This document shows positions 33,972-42,920 of a stretch of 64,000 nucleotides of DNA, in pieces (positions within the stretch are counted from its first letter, which is position 1; every line of letters starts with the position of its first letter). Source of the DNA: JAFAGX01 sp035624215 (GTDB lineage: Bacteria > Acidobacteriota > Terriglobia > Terriglobales > Acidobacteriaceae); NCBI GenBank assembly GCA_035624215.1, contig DASPRY010000076.1, positions 1 to 64,000 of the forward strand, written 5' to 3'. Both the position numbers and the translations under genes were made by a program. The notes under the pieces are model-generated. The model was not told the origin of the DNA and made no database searches. It worked only from the letters and a program-made list of their open reading frames with translations.

Positions 33972-34457
33972 ATGGACGCGCCCAAAAACGCAGAGTTTGC
34001 ACATATCGGTAAGTCAGTCATTATTAAGGGAGAATTGTCGGGTAGCGAAGACCTATACGTGGACGGCGTGGTCGAGGGCAGCATCGAACTGTCGGGCAAT
34101 AATCTGACCATCGGTCCCAATGGCCAGGTCCGCGCCGATGTTAATGCCAAAGGAGTGGTTATCCAGGGCAAACTGGAAGGCAACATTCGGGCCAGCGAAC
34201 GGGCTGAGTTGCGCAGCTCGGCGGTTGCTGTGGGCGATATTTTCACCCAGCGAGTGGCCATTGAAGATGGCGCTTACTTCAAGGGCAAAGTGGACATTCA
34301 AAGAGAGGCGGCCAAACCGGCTTCTTCCGTAGTCAGTAAGCCGGTCGAGCACAAGCCAGAGGCCAAAGGCGCAGCGGCTTCTGCGGGCGTGGCCGCAAAG
34401 ACGGCCGGTGGCGCGGCACCGTCCACACTTTCCAGCACCACGGTAACCAAGCCATAG
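33972..34457 (+). CDS. Bactofilin (polymer-forming cytoskeletal protein)
   Basis: The product has 161 residues. The right-handed beta-helix core (about 10-115) is built from short repeats with Gly and Val/Ile rungs: IGKSVIIKGELSGSEDLYVD, GVVEGSIELSGNNLTIGPNG, then NIRASERAELRSSAVAVGDI. The C-terminus is an Ala/Lys/Thr-rich disordered tail. Bactofilins self-assemble into filaments that organise cell shape or envelope synthesis without nucleotide. AGGGGGAAA precedes the ATG. It is followed by a methyltransferase-like gene. Confidence 0.93.
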   Translation: MDAPKNAEFAHIGKSVIIKGELSGSEDLYVDGVVEGSIELSGNNLTIGPNGQVRADVNAKGVVIQGKLEGNIRASERAELRSSAVAVGDIFTQRVAIEDGAYFKGKVDIQREAAKPASSVVSKPVEHKPEAKGAAASAGVAAKTAGGAAPSTLSSTTVTKP

Positions 34458-34529
34458 ATGTTTTCCCCGCTTCTACTTCAGCGCCACGCTATGATTAAGT
34501 AGGTATTGTGTGCTTATTAGGCAGTACTG

Positions 34530-35252
34530 ATGTCACCGGTAACCAATCGCTTCATGAAACTATTTCGTGGCTCAACTGGGTCCCCTTCTCGCGACAACTC
34601 CGCCCAGGCCCCCCAGCGACCCACTCGCCGTTCCAGTGGGTTGGCCGAACTGGCGCGTCTGCTGAAGTCGGAAGAGCCGCTCTGTGTTTTGGATATCGGC
34701 GCTACTTCCGCCGCTAATATCCGCTACCTCACCGAGCGTGGCCATAAGATTTACAGCGAAGATCTCCTGGACGCATCCACCGACTCATCCCTGATCACCA
34801 AGAACGAGCAAGGAGAGCGAGTCCTGGATCACAAGAAGTTTCTGGCCGACAACCTCCTTTATTCAACCGCCCAGTTCGATATCGTGTTTTGCTGGAACTT
34901 GGCCGATTATCTCGATGAAAGCCTGGTAAAACCAGTGGTCGGACGCTTGTGGACCATGACCAAGCCCGGGGGCGTCCTACTGGCGTTCTTTCACACTCGC
35001 GAGGCTGGACCGGACGCGCCTTGTTATCGCTACCACATCGTCGGCCACGATGTGCTCGAGGCACAGCCCATCGAGGCGCGCCGCGATCTTCGCAAAGGGC
35101 CGACCGGCGCAGTCCATACTGCCATTCAAAAGAGCTTTCGCCTGCAACGCGTTTTCAATAACCGCCACATCGAGAACCTGTTCCGCGACTTCTCTTCGAT
35201 CAAGTTCTTCCTCACCCGCGATAACGTCCGCGAAGTCCTTGTGGTGCGCTAG
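34530..35252 (+). CDS. SAM-dependent methyltransferase-like protein
   Basis: The product has 240 residues. A class I Rossmann methyltransferase fold is suggested by LDIGATSAANIRYLTERGHK (motif I, about 53-72), an acidic loop YSEDLLDAS, FDIVFCWNLADYL (motif IV position) and MTKPGGVLLAFF. Motif I is LDIGAT rather than the canonical ExGxGxG, so cofactor binding may be altered. The N-terminus is basic and Ser/Pro-rich (about 1-40). It follows bactofilin by 72 bases on the same strand. Substrate unknown. Confidence 0.72.
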   Translation: MSPVTNRFMKLFRGSTGSPSRDNSAQAPQRPTRRSSGLAELARLLKSEEPLCVLDIGATSAANIRYLTERGHKIYSEDLLDASTDSSLITKNEQGERVLDHKKFLADNLLYSTAQFDIVFCWNLADYLDESLVKPVVGRLWTMTKPGGVLLAFFHTREAGPDAPCYRYHIVGHDVLEAQPIEARRDLRKGPTGAVHTAIQKSFRLQRVFNNRHIENLFRDFSSIKFFLTRDNVREVLVVR

Positions 35253-35296
35253 TCTTCCGGGCAAAACCCTACCCTTTTACTCCAAGCGCAGCCATG

Positions 35297-37051
35297 TCAG
35301 ACCTCGGCTAGCTCTTCTTCCAGTAATTGCTTGTTGTACAGGTCGGTGTAGTAGCCGTTTCTTGCCAGCAATTCCTCATGCGTGCCCAGCTCAACGATCC
35401 GGCCGCTGTGCAGGACAGCAATCATATCGGCGTTGCGCACAGTTGAAACGCGATGGGAGATGAAAATCGTCGTCCGCCCCGCCATAATGTCGCGCAAATG
35501 ATTCAGGATCTTGTCTTCGGTGTGCGTGTCCACGCTGGAGAGCGCGTCATCAAGAATCAGAATGCGTGGATTGCGAATCAGGGCACGCGCAATGGCCGTG
35601 CGCTGCTTCTGTCCCCCAGATAGCGTGATGCCACGTTCCCCGACCAGCGTCTGGTACTGCTCAGAAAAAGTCTCGATGTCCTCAGCAATGCTGGCTCCCT
35701 GCGCCGCCGCCTGCACTTCGGAATCCGTCGCGCCTTGTACTCCGAACGCGATATTCTCTCGAACGCTTTCGCTGAACAGGAAGGTTTCCTGTGGCACAAA
35801 ACCGATGTTCTTCCGCAGAAACTCAAGCGGGTATCCCCGGATCGGCTTGCCGTCAATGAGCACCGTCCCTGGCTCGGCATCGTAAATTCTGGGAATCAAG
35901 CTGACCAGCGTAGTCTTCCCTGAACCCGTCGGACCCACAATCGCCAGGCTGCTGCCAGCCGGAATGCGCAGGTTTATGTCCTGTAAAACCTCGACGCCGT
36001 TGTAAGCAAAATTCAGATTGCAAAATTCAATCTCACCCTCTATTTGTGCGGCGCGGGCGCCCTCGCCCGCGAAGTGCGCCCCGTCTGCAATCTCAGGTTT
36101 CTCGACCAGAATCTCGTTGATCCGCCTCATCGACGCGGTCCCGCGCTGGAAAATATTGATCACCCACCCCAGCGCAATCACGGGCCACGTGAGCTGCACC
36201 ATGTACGTGTTGAACGCAACAAAATCGCCTACCGTGATGCGTCCCTGCAGCACCTCGCGCCCGCCCAGCCAAAGCACCAACACGATGGCGAACCCCAGCA
36301 TGATTTCGAGCGTTGGCCAGAGCATCCCCATCAGCCGTACGAGCTTCAGGCTGCGTCCAATGTACTCGCGATTGGCGGCTTCAAACGCCGCAATTTCCGC
36401 CTCCTCCTGCACATAAGCGCGAATCACCCGCGCACCGGAAAAATTCTCCTGCGCCCGGGCGGAGATTTCAGAAAACATCGCCTGAATTTTCTCGAACCGC
36501 TCATGAATCTGCCGCCCGAAGTACTGAATGGTGATGCTCACAATAGGCAGCGGCAGAAAGGCGTACATTGTCAGCTTCGGGCTGATCGACAGCATGAACG
36601 CCAGGGCCCCGGCGGTGAACACGATGGTGTTCGCCGAATACATGATCGCCGGCCCCAGCAGCATGCGGACCGCGTTCAGATCGTTGGTCGCCCGAGCCAT
36701 GATGTCGCCCGTGCGCGTGCGCTGGTAGTACGAATAAGAAAGCTTCTCCAGGTGCCGGAAAAGATCGTTGCGCAGATCGAACTCGATCTCGCGGGAAACC
36801 CCAATCATGATCCAACGTGTCAGAAACTGAAAAATACCCTTTGCGACAGCCACCGCCAGCAGGAGTAGGGCATAAGTCAGTAATTTGTGCCGGGTGACCC
36901 CCAGATGGAGGTCATCGACAGCGCGCCGAATCACCAGAGGAAATAAAATCCAGATTCCGTTATGCAGGAAAATGCACAGCGTCCCGATCGCATAACTCAA
37001 ACGATATTTCTTCAGATAGGGGAGTAGTGGGCGCAGGCTTCTGGGCAGCAT
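35297..37051 (-). CDS. ABC exporter, fused membrane and ATPase domains (MsbA/LmrA type)
   Basis: The product has 584 residues. Six membrane helices lie between about 15 and 315. The nucleotide-binding domain (about 345-580) has Walker A GPTGSGKTTLV, Q-loop NIGFVPQETFLFSESV, signature LSGGQKQRTAIARAL, Walker B ILILDDALSSVD and switch His in ISHRVSTV. This type works as homo- or heterodimer exporting lipids, peptides or drugs. No partner half is next to it, so a homodimer is likely. It is convergent with the methyltransferase-like gene. Confidence 0.93.
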   Translation of the reverse strand: MLPRSLRPLLPYLKKYRLSYAIGTLCIFLHNGIWILFPLVIRRAVDDLHLGVTRHKLLTYALLLLAVAVAKGIFQFLTRWIMIGVSREIEFDLRNDLFRHLEKLSYSYYQRTRTGDIMARATNDLNAVRMLLGPAIMYSANTIVFTAGALAFMLSISPKLTMYAFLPLPIVSITIQYFGRQIHERFEKIQAMFSEISARAQENFSGARVIRAYVQEEAEIAAFEAANREYIGRSLKLVRLMGMLWPTLEIMLGFAIVLVLWLGGREVLQGRITVGDFVAFNTYMVQLTWPVIALGWVINIFQRGTASMRRINEILVEKPEIADGAHFAGEGARAAQIEGEIEFCNLNFAYNGVEVLQDINLRIPAGSSLAIVGPTGSGKTTLVSLIPRIYDAEPGTVLIDGKPIRGYPLEFLRKNIGFVPQETFLFSESVRENIAFGVQGATDSEVQAAAQGASIAEDIETFSEQYQTLVGERGITLSGGQKQRTAIARALIRNPRILILDDALSSVDTHTEDKILNHLRDIMAGRTTIFISHRVSTVRNADMIAVLHSGRIVELGTHEELLARNGYYTDLYNKQLLEEELAEV

Positions 37052-37157
37052 GTGGTACTAGATGCGATTCTATCAGCACTAGCTTCACTTCTCGGGCTCA
37101 GAGGCAGTGGGGAAGGACAGCAGCAGACTGATCGCCACATGCGCTAAATTGCTCGTG

Positions 37158-37298
37158 CTACTTGAGATTTCTTGTGGTTCTTTGCAGCCAGTCGCCATTA
37201 AATGCGACCAGGCAGGCAGCCGCCAGCAAGACCACCCAACTTGAAAGAAAGAACCACGTCAGATCGATCAAATATGAGTAAAGTACGTCAGAACTCAT
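37158..37298 (-). CDS. 46-residue single-span membrane protein
   Basis: A short frame from ATG 37298 to TAG 37158 encodes 46 residues: MSSDVLYSYLIDLTWFFLSS, then a strongly hydrophobic helix (WVVLLAAACLVAF) and a basic tail ending RTTRNLK. GGAAG lies 4 bases before the ATG. It begins 18 bases after the stop of the 72-residue gene on the same strand, so the two are probably one transcript. It carries one Cys within the helix. The positive-inside rule puts the C-terminus in the cytoplasm. No family recognised. Confidence 0.55.
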   Translation of the reverse strand: MSSDVLYSYLIDLTWFFLSSWVVLLAAACLVAFNGDWLQRTTRNLK

Positions 37299-37316
37299 AA
37301 CGCTTCCATGCCGTTC

Positions 37317-37535
37317 TTACGCGGTTCGCCCCTTCAACTGGGTCTTGCCCGTCAGATTCTTGTATTTCTCTACGATCTGCCGCACCGCTTGCAGTCTGCC
37401 CAGCGAAGTCAGGTGAACGTCGCTCAACGCCTCGTCGACTTGTGACATCCAGCATTCCACAGCGCGGTCCACCCCTGAAGCAATTTCTGCTGCGATCATG
37501 TCAACCAGGTTTCCTGCTACCGTTGCGCTTGCCAA
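37317..37535 (-). CDS. 72-residue protein of unknown function with a TTG start
   Basis: The start is a TTG at 37535 with an ideal AAAGGAGGT site 7 bases upstream; the strength of this site is the main evidence for the gene. The product is mainly helical (MIAAEIASGVDRAVECWMSQ, then LGRLQAVRQIVEKYKNLTGK). It has no signal or membrane segment. It precedes the 46-residue membrane protein. Partner or toxin-antitoxin roles were considered, but nothing specific supports them. Confidence 0.65.
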   Translation of the reverse strand: MASATVAGNLVDMIAAEIASGVDRAVECWMSQVDEALSDVHLTSLGRLQAVRQIVEKYKNLTGKTQLKGRTA

Positions 37536-37625
37536 GCTATGACCTCCTTTTGTAGCGTCGGATGCCGGCAGCTGCCTGACCTCTTACTTACTGAAGCTCG
37601 GCAACTGCTGGCGCGATGACGCGCA

Positions 37626-38096
37626 CTATTGTGGCGCTAACTGCGAATGTTGCTGCATGCGCTCCTGCATCTGCAGTTGGTGCTTTGCAATCACCTGAGC
37701 CAGCTTGGTCTTCTGGTCCGCCGTCAATACCTCATACGCCCGTGCCGACAATGCCGCGTGCTGCACTTCGATCTGGGCGTGAATTAGCGCTTCCTGATTC
37801 GCGATGTTCTGCGCCGTGGCTTGATCAAATTTGCCGCTGGTAATGAGCTGCCTCATCGCCTCATGGCTCTGGCGTTCCTGCTCCCACAGCGGTTTCATCG
37901 TCGACTTGCCGTTCTGGAAAATTTGCTTAATCTGTGCCTGTTGCGCATCTGTCAGATCAAGTACATCGCTCATTCTTCCCAACATAGGTCCAAAAAAATC
38001 TCCACCGCGGCCACGCGGGCCTTGCGCCGCTGCCACTCCCGTCAGCAGTGCTAACGTCAGCACTGCCGAAGTTACGTTAATAGGTCCCAATTTCAT
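37626..38096 (-). CDS. Spy/CpxP-like periplasmic protein (LTXXQ-type)
   Basis: The product has 156 residues from ATG 38096, which has AGGAGG 9 bases upstream (an ATG at 38105 directly abuts the site and is unlikely). A signal peptide ends near TGVAAAQ (residue 26). The mature protein is helical with the LT-x-x-Q motifs LTDAQQAQI and LTADQKTKL, as in Spy and CpxP. Those proteins are ATP-independent periplasmic chaperones induced by envelope stress. It is divergent from a CpxR-like regulator, matching the CpxP/CpxRA arrangement. Confidence 0.85.
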   Translation of the reverse strand: MKLGPINVTSAVLTLALLTGVAAAQGPRGRGGDFFGPMLGRMSDVLDLTDAQQAQIKQIFQNGKSTMKPLWEQERQSHEAMRQLITSGKFDQATAQNIANQEALIHAQIEVQHAALSARAYEVLTADQKTKLAQVIAKHQLQMQERMQQHSQLAPQ

Positions 38097-38175
38097 ATAC
38101 TCCATCCTCCTGACTCGTCTCCCTTGAATGACCATCGTGTCTACCAGATATGAACACTTTTTGTGCGCGGTAGTA

Positions 38176-38243
38176 GTAAAGTGTCGGTCAACCGGAGTAA
38201 AGTTTTGTAAAAGGGGTTGGACCACCTTTTGACACTTCTTTAC
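38176..38243. promoter_or_regulatory. CpxR-type operator region between the Spy-like gene and the response regulator
   Basis: GTAAA (38197-38201) and GTAAA (38207-38211) are separated by 5 bases, the exact enterobacterial CpxR box layout. Further copies are GTAAAG at 38176-38181 and the inverted CTTTAC at 38238-38243. AAGTGTC (38180-38186) and GACACTT (38231-38237) form an inverted pair. The cluster lies midway between the divergent starts and could control both. Confidence 0.65.
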
Positions 38244-38275
38244 CGGCACTTCCGCGCGCTTGTTGTAGAACTGAT

Positions 38276-39004
38276 ATGAGTCAAGTGGATCGCATCCTGG
38301 TCATTGACGACGACGTGGAACTGTGCTCACTGGTAGGCGAGTATCTCGAACCAGAAGGTTTCCAAATCGAGGCGGCTTATGACGGCAATCACGGTCTCGA
38401 GCGCGCCCTCACCGGCAACCACCGGCTGATTGTGTTGGACGTGATGCTGCCCGGCATGAACGGTTTCGATGTGCTTCGTAAAATTCGTACCACCTCGCGC
38501 ATTCCCGTGCTGCTGCTGACGGCTCGAGGTGAGGATGTTGATCGCATTGTCGGATTAGAAATCGGTGCCGACGATTATTTGCCGAAACCATTCAACCCAC
38601 GGGAACTCGTGGCCCGCATTCGCGCCATTCTGCGCCGTACCCAGGCAGGGGAGAAAACTGCCGACTCCGGGATACCGGACGCCTTACACGTCGGCGATAT
38701 CGATCTCGATCCAGCAACCCGGATCGTGTTGCACAGGGGCCAACCCGTCGATCTGACTTCGGTAGAATTCAACCTGCTGCACGTCTTGTTGCGCGAGGCC
38801 GGCCGCGTGGTTACTCGCGAGCGCCTCGTCGATGAGGTCCTGAGCCGCAAATTCTCTCCCTTTGACCGCAGTATCGACATGCATGTCAGCAAGGTTCGCA
38901 AGAAGTTGGGCGACTCCGATGACGCCACCGATCACATCAAGACCGTTCGCGGTGTAGGATACATCTTTGCTCATCCTCGCGAAGCGGTCAGGAGCGAAGA
39001 GTGA
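38276..39004 (+). CDS. OmpR/PhoB-family response regulator, CpxR-like
   Basis: The product has 242 residues. Receiver: acidic triad IDDDVE (11-13), phospho-acceptor Asp55 in LIVLDVMLPG, Thr in LLLTARGED and Lys in YLPKPFNPRELVARIRAILRR. The last stretch is very close to enterobacterial CpxR. The winged-helix DNA-binding domain (about 135-235) shows LTSVEFNLLHVLLREAGRVV and SIDMHVSKVRKKLGD. It overlaps the sensor kinase by 4 bases (GTGA). A Spy-like gene and GTAAA repeats lie upstream. Confidence 0.93.
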   Translation: MSQVDRILVIDDDVELCSLVGEYLEPEGFQIEAAYDGNHGLERALTGNHRLIVLDVMLPGMNGFDVLRKIRTTSRIPVLLLTARGEDVDRIVGLEIGADDYLPKPFNPRELVARIRAILRRTQAGEKTADSGIPDALHVGDIDLDPATRIVLHRGQPVDLTSVEFNLLHVLLREAGRVVTRERLVDEVLSRKFSPFDRSIDMHVSKVRKKLGDSDDATDHIKTVRGVGYIFAHPREAVRSEE

Positions 39005-40404
39005 AAACTCTGTTCCTCAAAATTTTCGTCTCCTATTGGATCGCGCAGGCTTTGTTTTTCGTGCTCGCGATTCTGGTTGCCTCGGCCCTGCGCCCGTCGC
39101 GTGAGCTGTCGGAACTGCAGACTCAGCAGCCGAAAATCCTCAGTGAAGCCGTTCAGACCTATCAGACCGCCGGAGAAACCGCCGCCTGGAAGTATCTGCG
39201 AAGTGCCCACGATACCCACCACGTCCGCTTTTTCGTTCTTGACGAACAAGGCAGGGACATTCTTGGACGAAAGCCCCCCGATTGGGTGGAACGTGCCCGC
39301 CGCGGCGGTATGACTACCGCTGATAGTTTTTGGGGAAGGCTGAGGCCCACGCAATTCCTGCGAGCTTCCATGACCACGGCCGATGGCCATCATTACACCT
39401 TAATCAGTGAGTTTCCCCCGGAACCGCACGCTCCCTTCGGCATTCATGGGGTCCCGGGACTGGGCATCCTTATCGGCATCATCTCCTCCGGCTTGGTTTG
39501 TTACATCCTGGCCAGATACCTCACCGCTCCCATCGTGCGCCTACGTGCTGCCACTCAAAAGCTGGCAGCCGGTGATTTAACTGCCCGCGCCGGAATGCCA
39601 GGGTCAAGGCGTCACGACGAAACTGCCGAGTTGGTTCGAGACTTTGATCGCATGGCTGAGCGCCTGCAAGGCCTGGTTAGCGCACATCGGCGTCTGCTGA
39701 CTGATATATCCCACGAATTGCGATCTCCTCTGGCACGCCTAAGCGTAGCTCTGGAGCTGGCCCGCCAGCGAAGCAGCGCCGATGCCCGCAGTGCTCTCGA
39801 TCGCATCGACCGTGAGACCAAGCGCCTCAATGAAATGATTCAGCGGCTGTTGACGCTGGTTCGGCTCGAAGGCGCTGATGAGTCCCTTGAGAAGTCGCCG
39901 GTTCAGTTGCAGCAGCTCATTGAGGAAATTGCTAGAGACGCCGCTTTCGAAGCGCAAAGCCGTCGTTGCCAGGTGGATGTCGAAATCATGGCCGAATGCG
40001 TGGTCAGTGGCAACGCCAGCCTGCTGCACAGCGCCATCGAGAATGTGGTGCGCAACGCAATCCGCTACACCGAGGAAGGCACCGCCGTTCGCATTCGCTT
40101 GCGGCCGGAAGAAAGCCAGTCTGGCTCGCAAGCGGTTGTGCAGGTCTCTGACTCCGGGCCGGGTGTGCCCGAAAACGCCCTCGATAAGCTTTTTCGGCCT
40201 TTTTATCGAATCGATGACGCCCGTGGCCGCCAAACCGGAGGCGTGGGATTAGGCCTTGCCATTACCGCCAGGGCGGTCTCGCTTCACGGCGGCAGAGTGC
40301 GGGCTTTCAACCAGCCGCAAGGTGGATTGATGGTGGAAATTCGTCTGCCGCTCGCCTTAGAACCCCAGCCCCAGCGTGTCGAGTCTCCCGCCGCGTTGGT
40401 TTGA
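39001..40404 (+). CDS. Sensor histidine kinase, CpxA-like
   Basis: The product has 467 residues from GTG 39001. Membrane helices at about 10-28 and 152-172 enclose a periplasmic sensor of about 120 residues. HAMP follows (LRAATQKLAAGDLTARAG). The HisKA box is LLTDISHELRSPLARLSVAL with phospho-acceptor His238; the ATPase domain has NVVRNAIRYT (N box), DSGPGVPE (G1) and GGVGLGLAI (G2). The H-box and LARL context resemble CpxA. It partners the regulator just upstream. Confidence 0.93.
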   Translation: MKTLFLKIFVSYWIAQALFFVLAILVASALRPSRELSELQTQQPKILSEAVQTYQTAGETAAWKYLRSAHDTHHVRFFVLDEQGRDILGRKPPDWVERARRGGMTTADSFWGRLRPTQFLRASMTTADGHHYTLISEFPPEPHAPFGIHGVPGLGILIGIISSGLVCYILARYLTAPIVRLRAATQKLAAGDLTARAGMPGSRRHDETAELVRDFDRMAERLQGLVSAHRRLLTDISHELRSPLARLSVALELARQRSSADARSALDRIDRETKRLNEMIQRLLTLVRLEGADESLEKSPVQLQQLIEEIARDAAFEAQSRRCQVDVEIMAECVVSGNASLLHSAIENVVRNAIRYTEEGTAVRIRLRPEESQSGSQAVVQVSDSGPGVPENALDKLFRPFYRIDDARGRQTGGVGLGLAITARAVSLHGGRVRAFNQPQGGLMVEIRLPLALEPQPQRVESPAALV

Positions 40405-40432
40405 AATCCTGGGCGCAACACCCGCCACCCGT

Positions 40433-41413
40433 TCACTCGATTTCAATGTTTCCCGAACCCGTCTTCACTTCAACCGGAACGCCGCCGCCATGGACCTTTC
40501 CTCGCAGCTCCTTTCGCCCGATCGTGCCCTGCACCGTAACCGGCTGGCTCACTGAAATCGACCCTGAGCTGGTATGTGCATCGAGATCAAAAGCCGCGCT
40601 GGACGCCAGCTTCAGACACACGCTGCCCGAACCGGTACGAACGCTCCATGCTCCCGCGGGATTGCCATCCGCCGATATCTCGCCACTGCCGGCGGAGGCT
40701 TCCAATGAGCCATCGATCCTGCGCAGTTCCATCCCACCCGATCCGGTTTCAGCACGAACCGCACCTGGCGCGGACTGATCGAACTCGATATGGCCGCTGC
40801 CGGTATGCCCTTCAAATCCGCCGGCAATTTCCTCCGCGTGAATCGATCCACTCCCGGCTTTCGCACGAACGTTGCCCTTCACCTGCTGAATGAAAACGTC
40901 ACCCGATCCGGTTTCAGCTCGAACTGTATTGCCGACTTGTGAAATCTTCAGCTTTCCCGAGCCGGAATCGGCCTCCACCACCCCGTTAAGGCCTTCTATG
41001 TCCTGATTTCCCGAACCGGTATGCGAGTGCAGGCGAGTGTCCGCCGGAACCACCAGGTCGTAGCTGATGGAAATGTTGTGAAACATATCTGAATCGCCGC
41101 TGTTGCCGATGCGAATATCATTTCCGCTCTGCTGGATGGGAGGATTATCCGTGATCTTCTTGAGCTGTTCTTCGGAGCCGCTTCCAAACCAGTTGGTGAC
41201 TTTAACGTGTCCCGTCACCCGCACCTGACCAGAACCGCCCGTGCGGACATTTACATTGCCGGAGCCGGTGGTGAGATCCAGGCTCACCGGCCCTGTGACC
41301 TGAAGGGTCCGCTGGAATGTTCCCTCGGCTGAGCCGAGAGCAGGCAAGGCTTGCAGGCAAACCGCAATGAAGCAGGCGGCTAGGGCCAGCGCGCCATTTT
41401 TCTTGATTCGCAT
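40433..41413 (-). CDS. Exported DUF4097/adhesin-like beta-helix protein with TGSG repeats
   Basis: The product has 326 residues with a signal peptide (1-28). The mature part is a repeating parallel-beta pattern: about a dozen units of roughly 20 residues, each carrying TGSG or AGSG (for example VRAETGSGDVFIQQ, VRAKAGSGSIHAEEI, VEVKTGSGNIEIE). Such DUF4097/DUF2807 domains occur in membrane-associated or surface proteins of unknown role. It lies 16 bases downstream of the HlyD adaptor on the same strand and is convergent with the sensor kinase. Confidence 0.85.
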   Translation of the reverse strand: MRIKKNGALALAACFIAVCLQALPALGSAEGTFQRTLQVTGPVSLDLTTGSGNVNVRTGGSGQVRVTGHVKVTNWFGSGSEEQLKKITDNPPIQQSGNDIRIGNSGDSDMFHNISISYDLVVPADTRLHSHTGSGNQDIEGLNGVVEADSGSGKLKISQVGNTVRAETGSGDVFIQQVKGNVRAKAGSGSIHAEEIAGGFEGHTGSGHIEFDQSAPGAVRAETGSGGMELRRIDGSLEASAGSGEISADGNPAGAWSVRTGSGSVCLKLASSAAFDLDAHTSSGSISVSQPVTVQGTIGRKELRGKVHGGGVPVEVKTGSGNIEIE

Positions 41414-41429
41414 ATCGTTCCTCGCCTCT

Positions 41430-42644
41430 TTATTGCAACACCACCTCGTCGCCTTCCTTCAAGCCGCTCAGAACTTCAGTCTTCGCTCCGTTGGAGATTC
41501 CGATGTTCACCGCAATCTTCTTCATGCCGTCCTTGGCCCTCGGGTCCGGTATATCCACCGACGCGTTCTTGTCTTTGTCGTAAATGATCGCCCCTTCCGG
41601 GATCTGCAATACGTTTTTGTGCTCCTCGAGGATGATTTCCGCATTCGCGGTCATCTCGGCCTTGAGCTCCCCGCCGGGATTGTTGATCGAGACGCGAACC
41701 TCAAACGTGGTCACATTGTCTTTCTCCACGCCCATCGGTGAAATCTTGGTCACCTTGCCATTGAAAGTCTTGTCCTTGAATGACTCGACCTTAATTCGAG
41801 CCGGCTGTCCGAGATAAACCTTGCCTATGTCGCTCTCGTCAACCTTTCCTTTGACATAAACCTCGCTGGTGTCGCCCAGAGTCATCACCAGAGTGGCGGA
41901 AGAACCGAGAACGAGAATGGAGCTGACCGCGTCCCCGATTTCGACATCCCGTGACAGCACGATCCCATCGATCGGTGAAACGATGTCCGTGTAGCTGAGC
42001 TGCTCTTCCAATTGCTTCAGATTGGCCTGATCGTGCACTACTTCCGCCTGCGACTGGGCAATTTTGGCTTTCAGCACCGTCACCTGCGCTTTGGCAACGT
42101 TCTGCTTGTTCAGCGCCATCTGGTAGTTCTTATCCGCATCGTCCAGGGAGGATGCCGATACAACTCCGTCCTTGGCCATCCCTACCGCGCGGTCGTATTG
42201 CCGTTTGAGCAGCGGCACGTCGGGACCCTCGGCGTCGACTTTGGCCCGTTCGTAATCAGCTTGTGAGCTTGCCAGATTCGCTTCTGCCGCCTGCAGGGCT
42301 GCACGCGACTGGTCCACCTGCGCCTGGATTTCATCCTTGTCTAATTGCGCCAGCAGTTGGCCTTTCTTCACCGTGTCGCCATATTCCACGTACAGCTTTT
42401 TCACGATGCCGCTGGCCTTGGACTTTATCTCAACTTTCGTGATCGGAGTCACCTTGCCGGTGGCAACCACGCTTTTGGCCAAGTCGCCCCGTTCCACTTT
42501 CGCCAGCTTGCTGGGATCAATCTTGGTGCCGCCCCGGCTGAAGGCGATCAGCGCTCCTGCGAAGATGAGTACCACCACGGCGACGACGCTAATAATGATG
42601 ATCCGTTTGCGCCGCTTCCTCTTACTATTGCCATTACCGTTCAC
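41430..42644 (-). CDS. HlyD/MacA-type periplasmic adaptor protein
   Basis: The product has 404 residues from GTG 42644, with GGAGG 5 bases upstream. A basic N-terminus (KRKRRKR) leads to a single membrane anchor (about 15-35). The biotinyl-lipoyl halves (VEIKSKASGIVKKLYVEYGD; LSYTDIVSPIDGIVLSRDVE) flank a coiled-coil hairpin (about 105-205). Beta-barrel and membrane-proximal domains follow. These adaptors join an inner membrane ABC or RND pump to an outer membrane channel. No pump gene is adjacent, so its partner is elsewhere. Confidence 0.92.
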   Translation of the reverse strand: MNGNGNSKRKRRKRIIIISVVAVVVLIFAGALIAFSRGGTKIDPSKLAKVERGDLAKSVVATGKVTPITKVEIKSKASGIVKKLYVEYGDTVKKGQLLAQLDKDEIQAQVDQSRAALQAAEANLASSQADYERAKVDAEGPDVPLLKRQYDRAVGMAKDGVVSASSLDDADKNYQMALNKQNVAKAQVTVLKAKIAQSQAEVVHDQANLKQLEEQLSYTDIVSPIDGIVLSRDVEIGDAVSSILVLGSSATLVMTLGDTSEVYVKGKVDESDIGKVYLGQPARIKVESFKDKTFNGKVTKISPMGVEKDNVTTFEVRVSINNPGGELKAEMTANAEIILEEHKNVLQIPEGAIIYDKDKNASVDIPDPRAKDGMKKIAVNIGISNGAKTEVLSGLKEGDEVVLQ

Positions 42645-42902
42645 TTCCGCCTCCCTGCTGCGGCTGTCTTCCGCCCTCGGTTGTTGGTACGCAGCTCGCC
42701 CACCATTGGTTCCTGAATTCGGTGTTATGCCTTTGTCTTAGCCTTAGACCGGGCAAATCTGCAAATGGAAGCAACCCCTCCTTTGGAACTTCTGGACAGA
42801 CTCAAGGCAACATCCAGAGAAACTCGCGGGAACAAGGTTCCAGATTGAAAACTATCTTACCAATCTTCTATCCCCTTACAGAATGTGATACTCCCTTTGG
42901 AA

Positions 42903-42911
42903 TGTTAGAAT
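42903..42911 (+). promoter_or_regulatory. Extended -10 element directly before the CNNM gene
   Basis: TGT-TAGAAT ends 9 bases before the ATG at 42921, and no Shine-Dalgarno sequence is present. The message may be leaderless or nearly so. Confidence 0.45.
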
Positions 42912-42920
42912 TAGCTATTC

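Noticed and set aside
37158..37535. Toxin-antitoxin module
   Set aside because: Sizes would fit, but neither product shows a known toxin or DNA-binding motif, and the 46-residue protein has a neutral-to-basic single helix seen in many ordinary small membrane proteins.
40433..42644. Complete efflux pump operon
   Set aside because: Only the HlyD adaptor and a DUF4097-type protein are present; no ABC or RND pump or outer membrane channel is adjacent.
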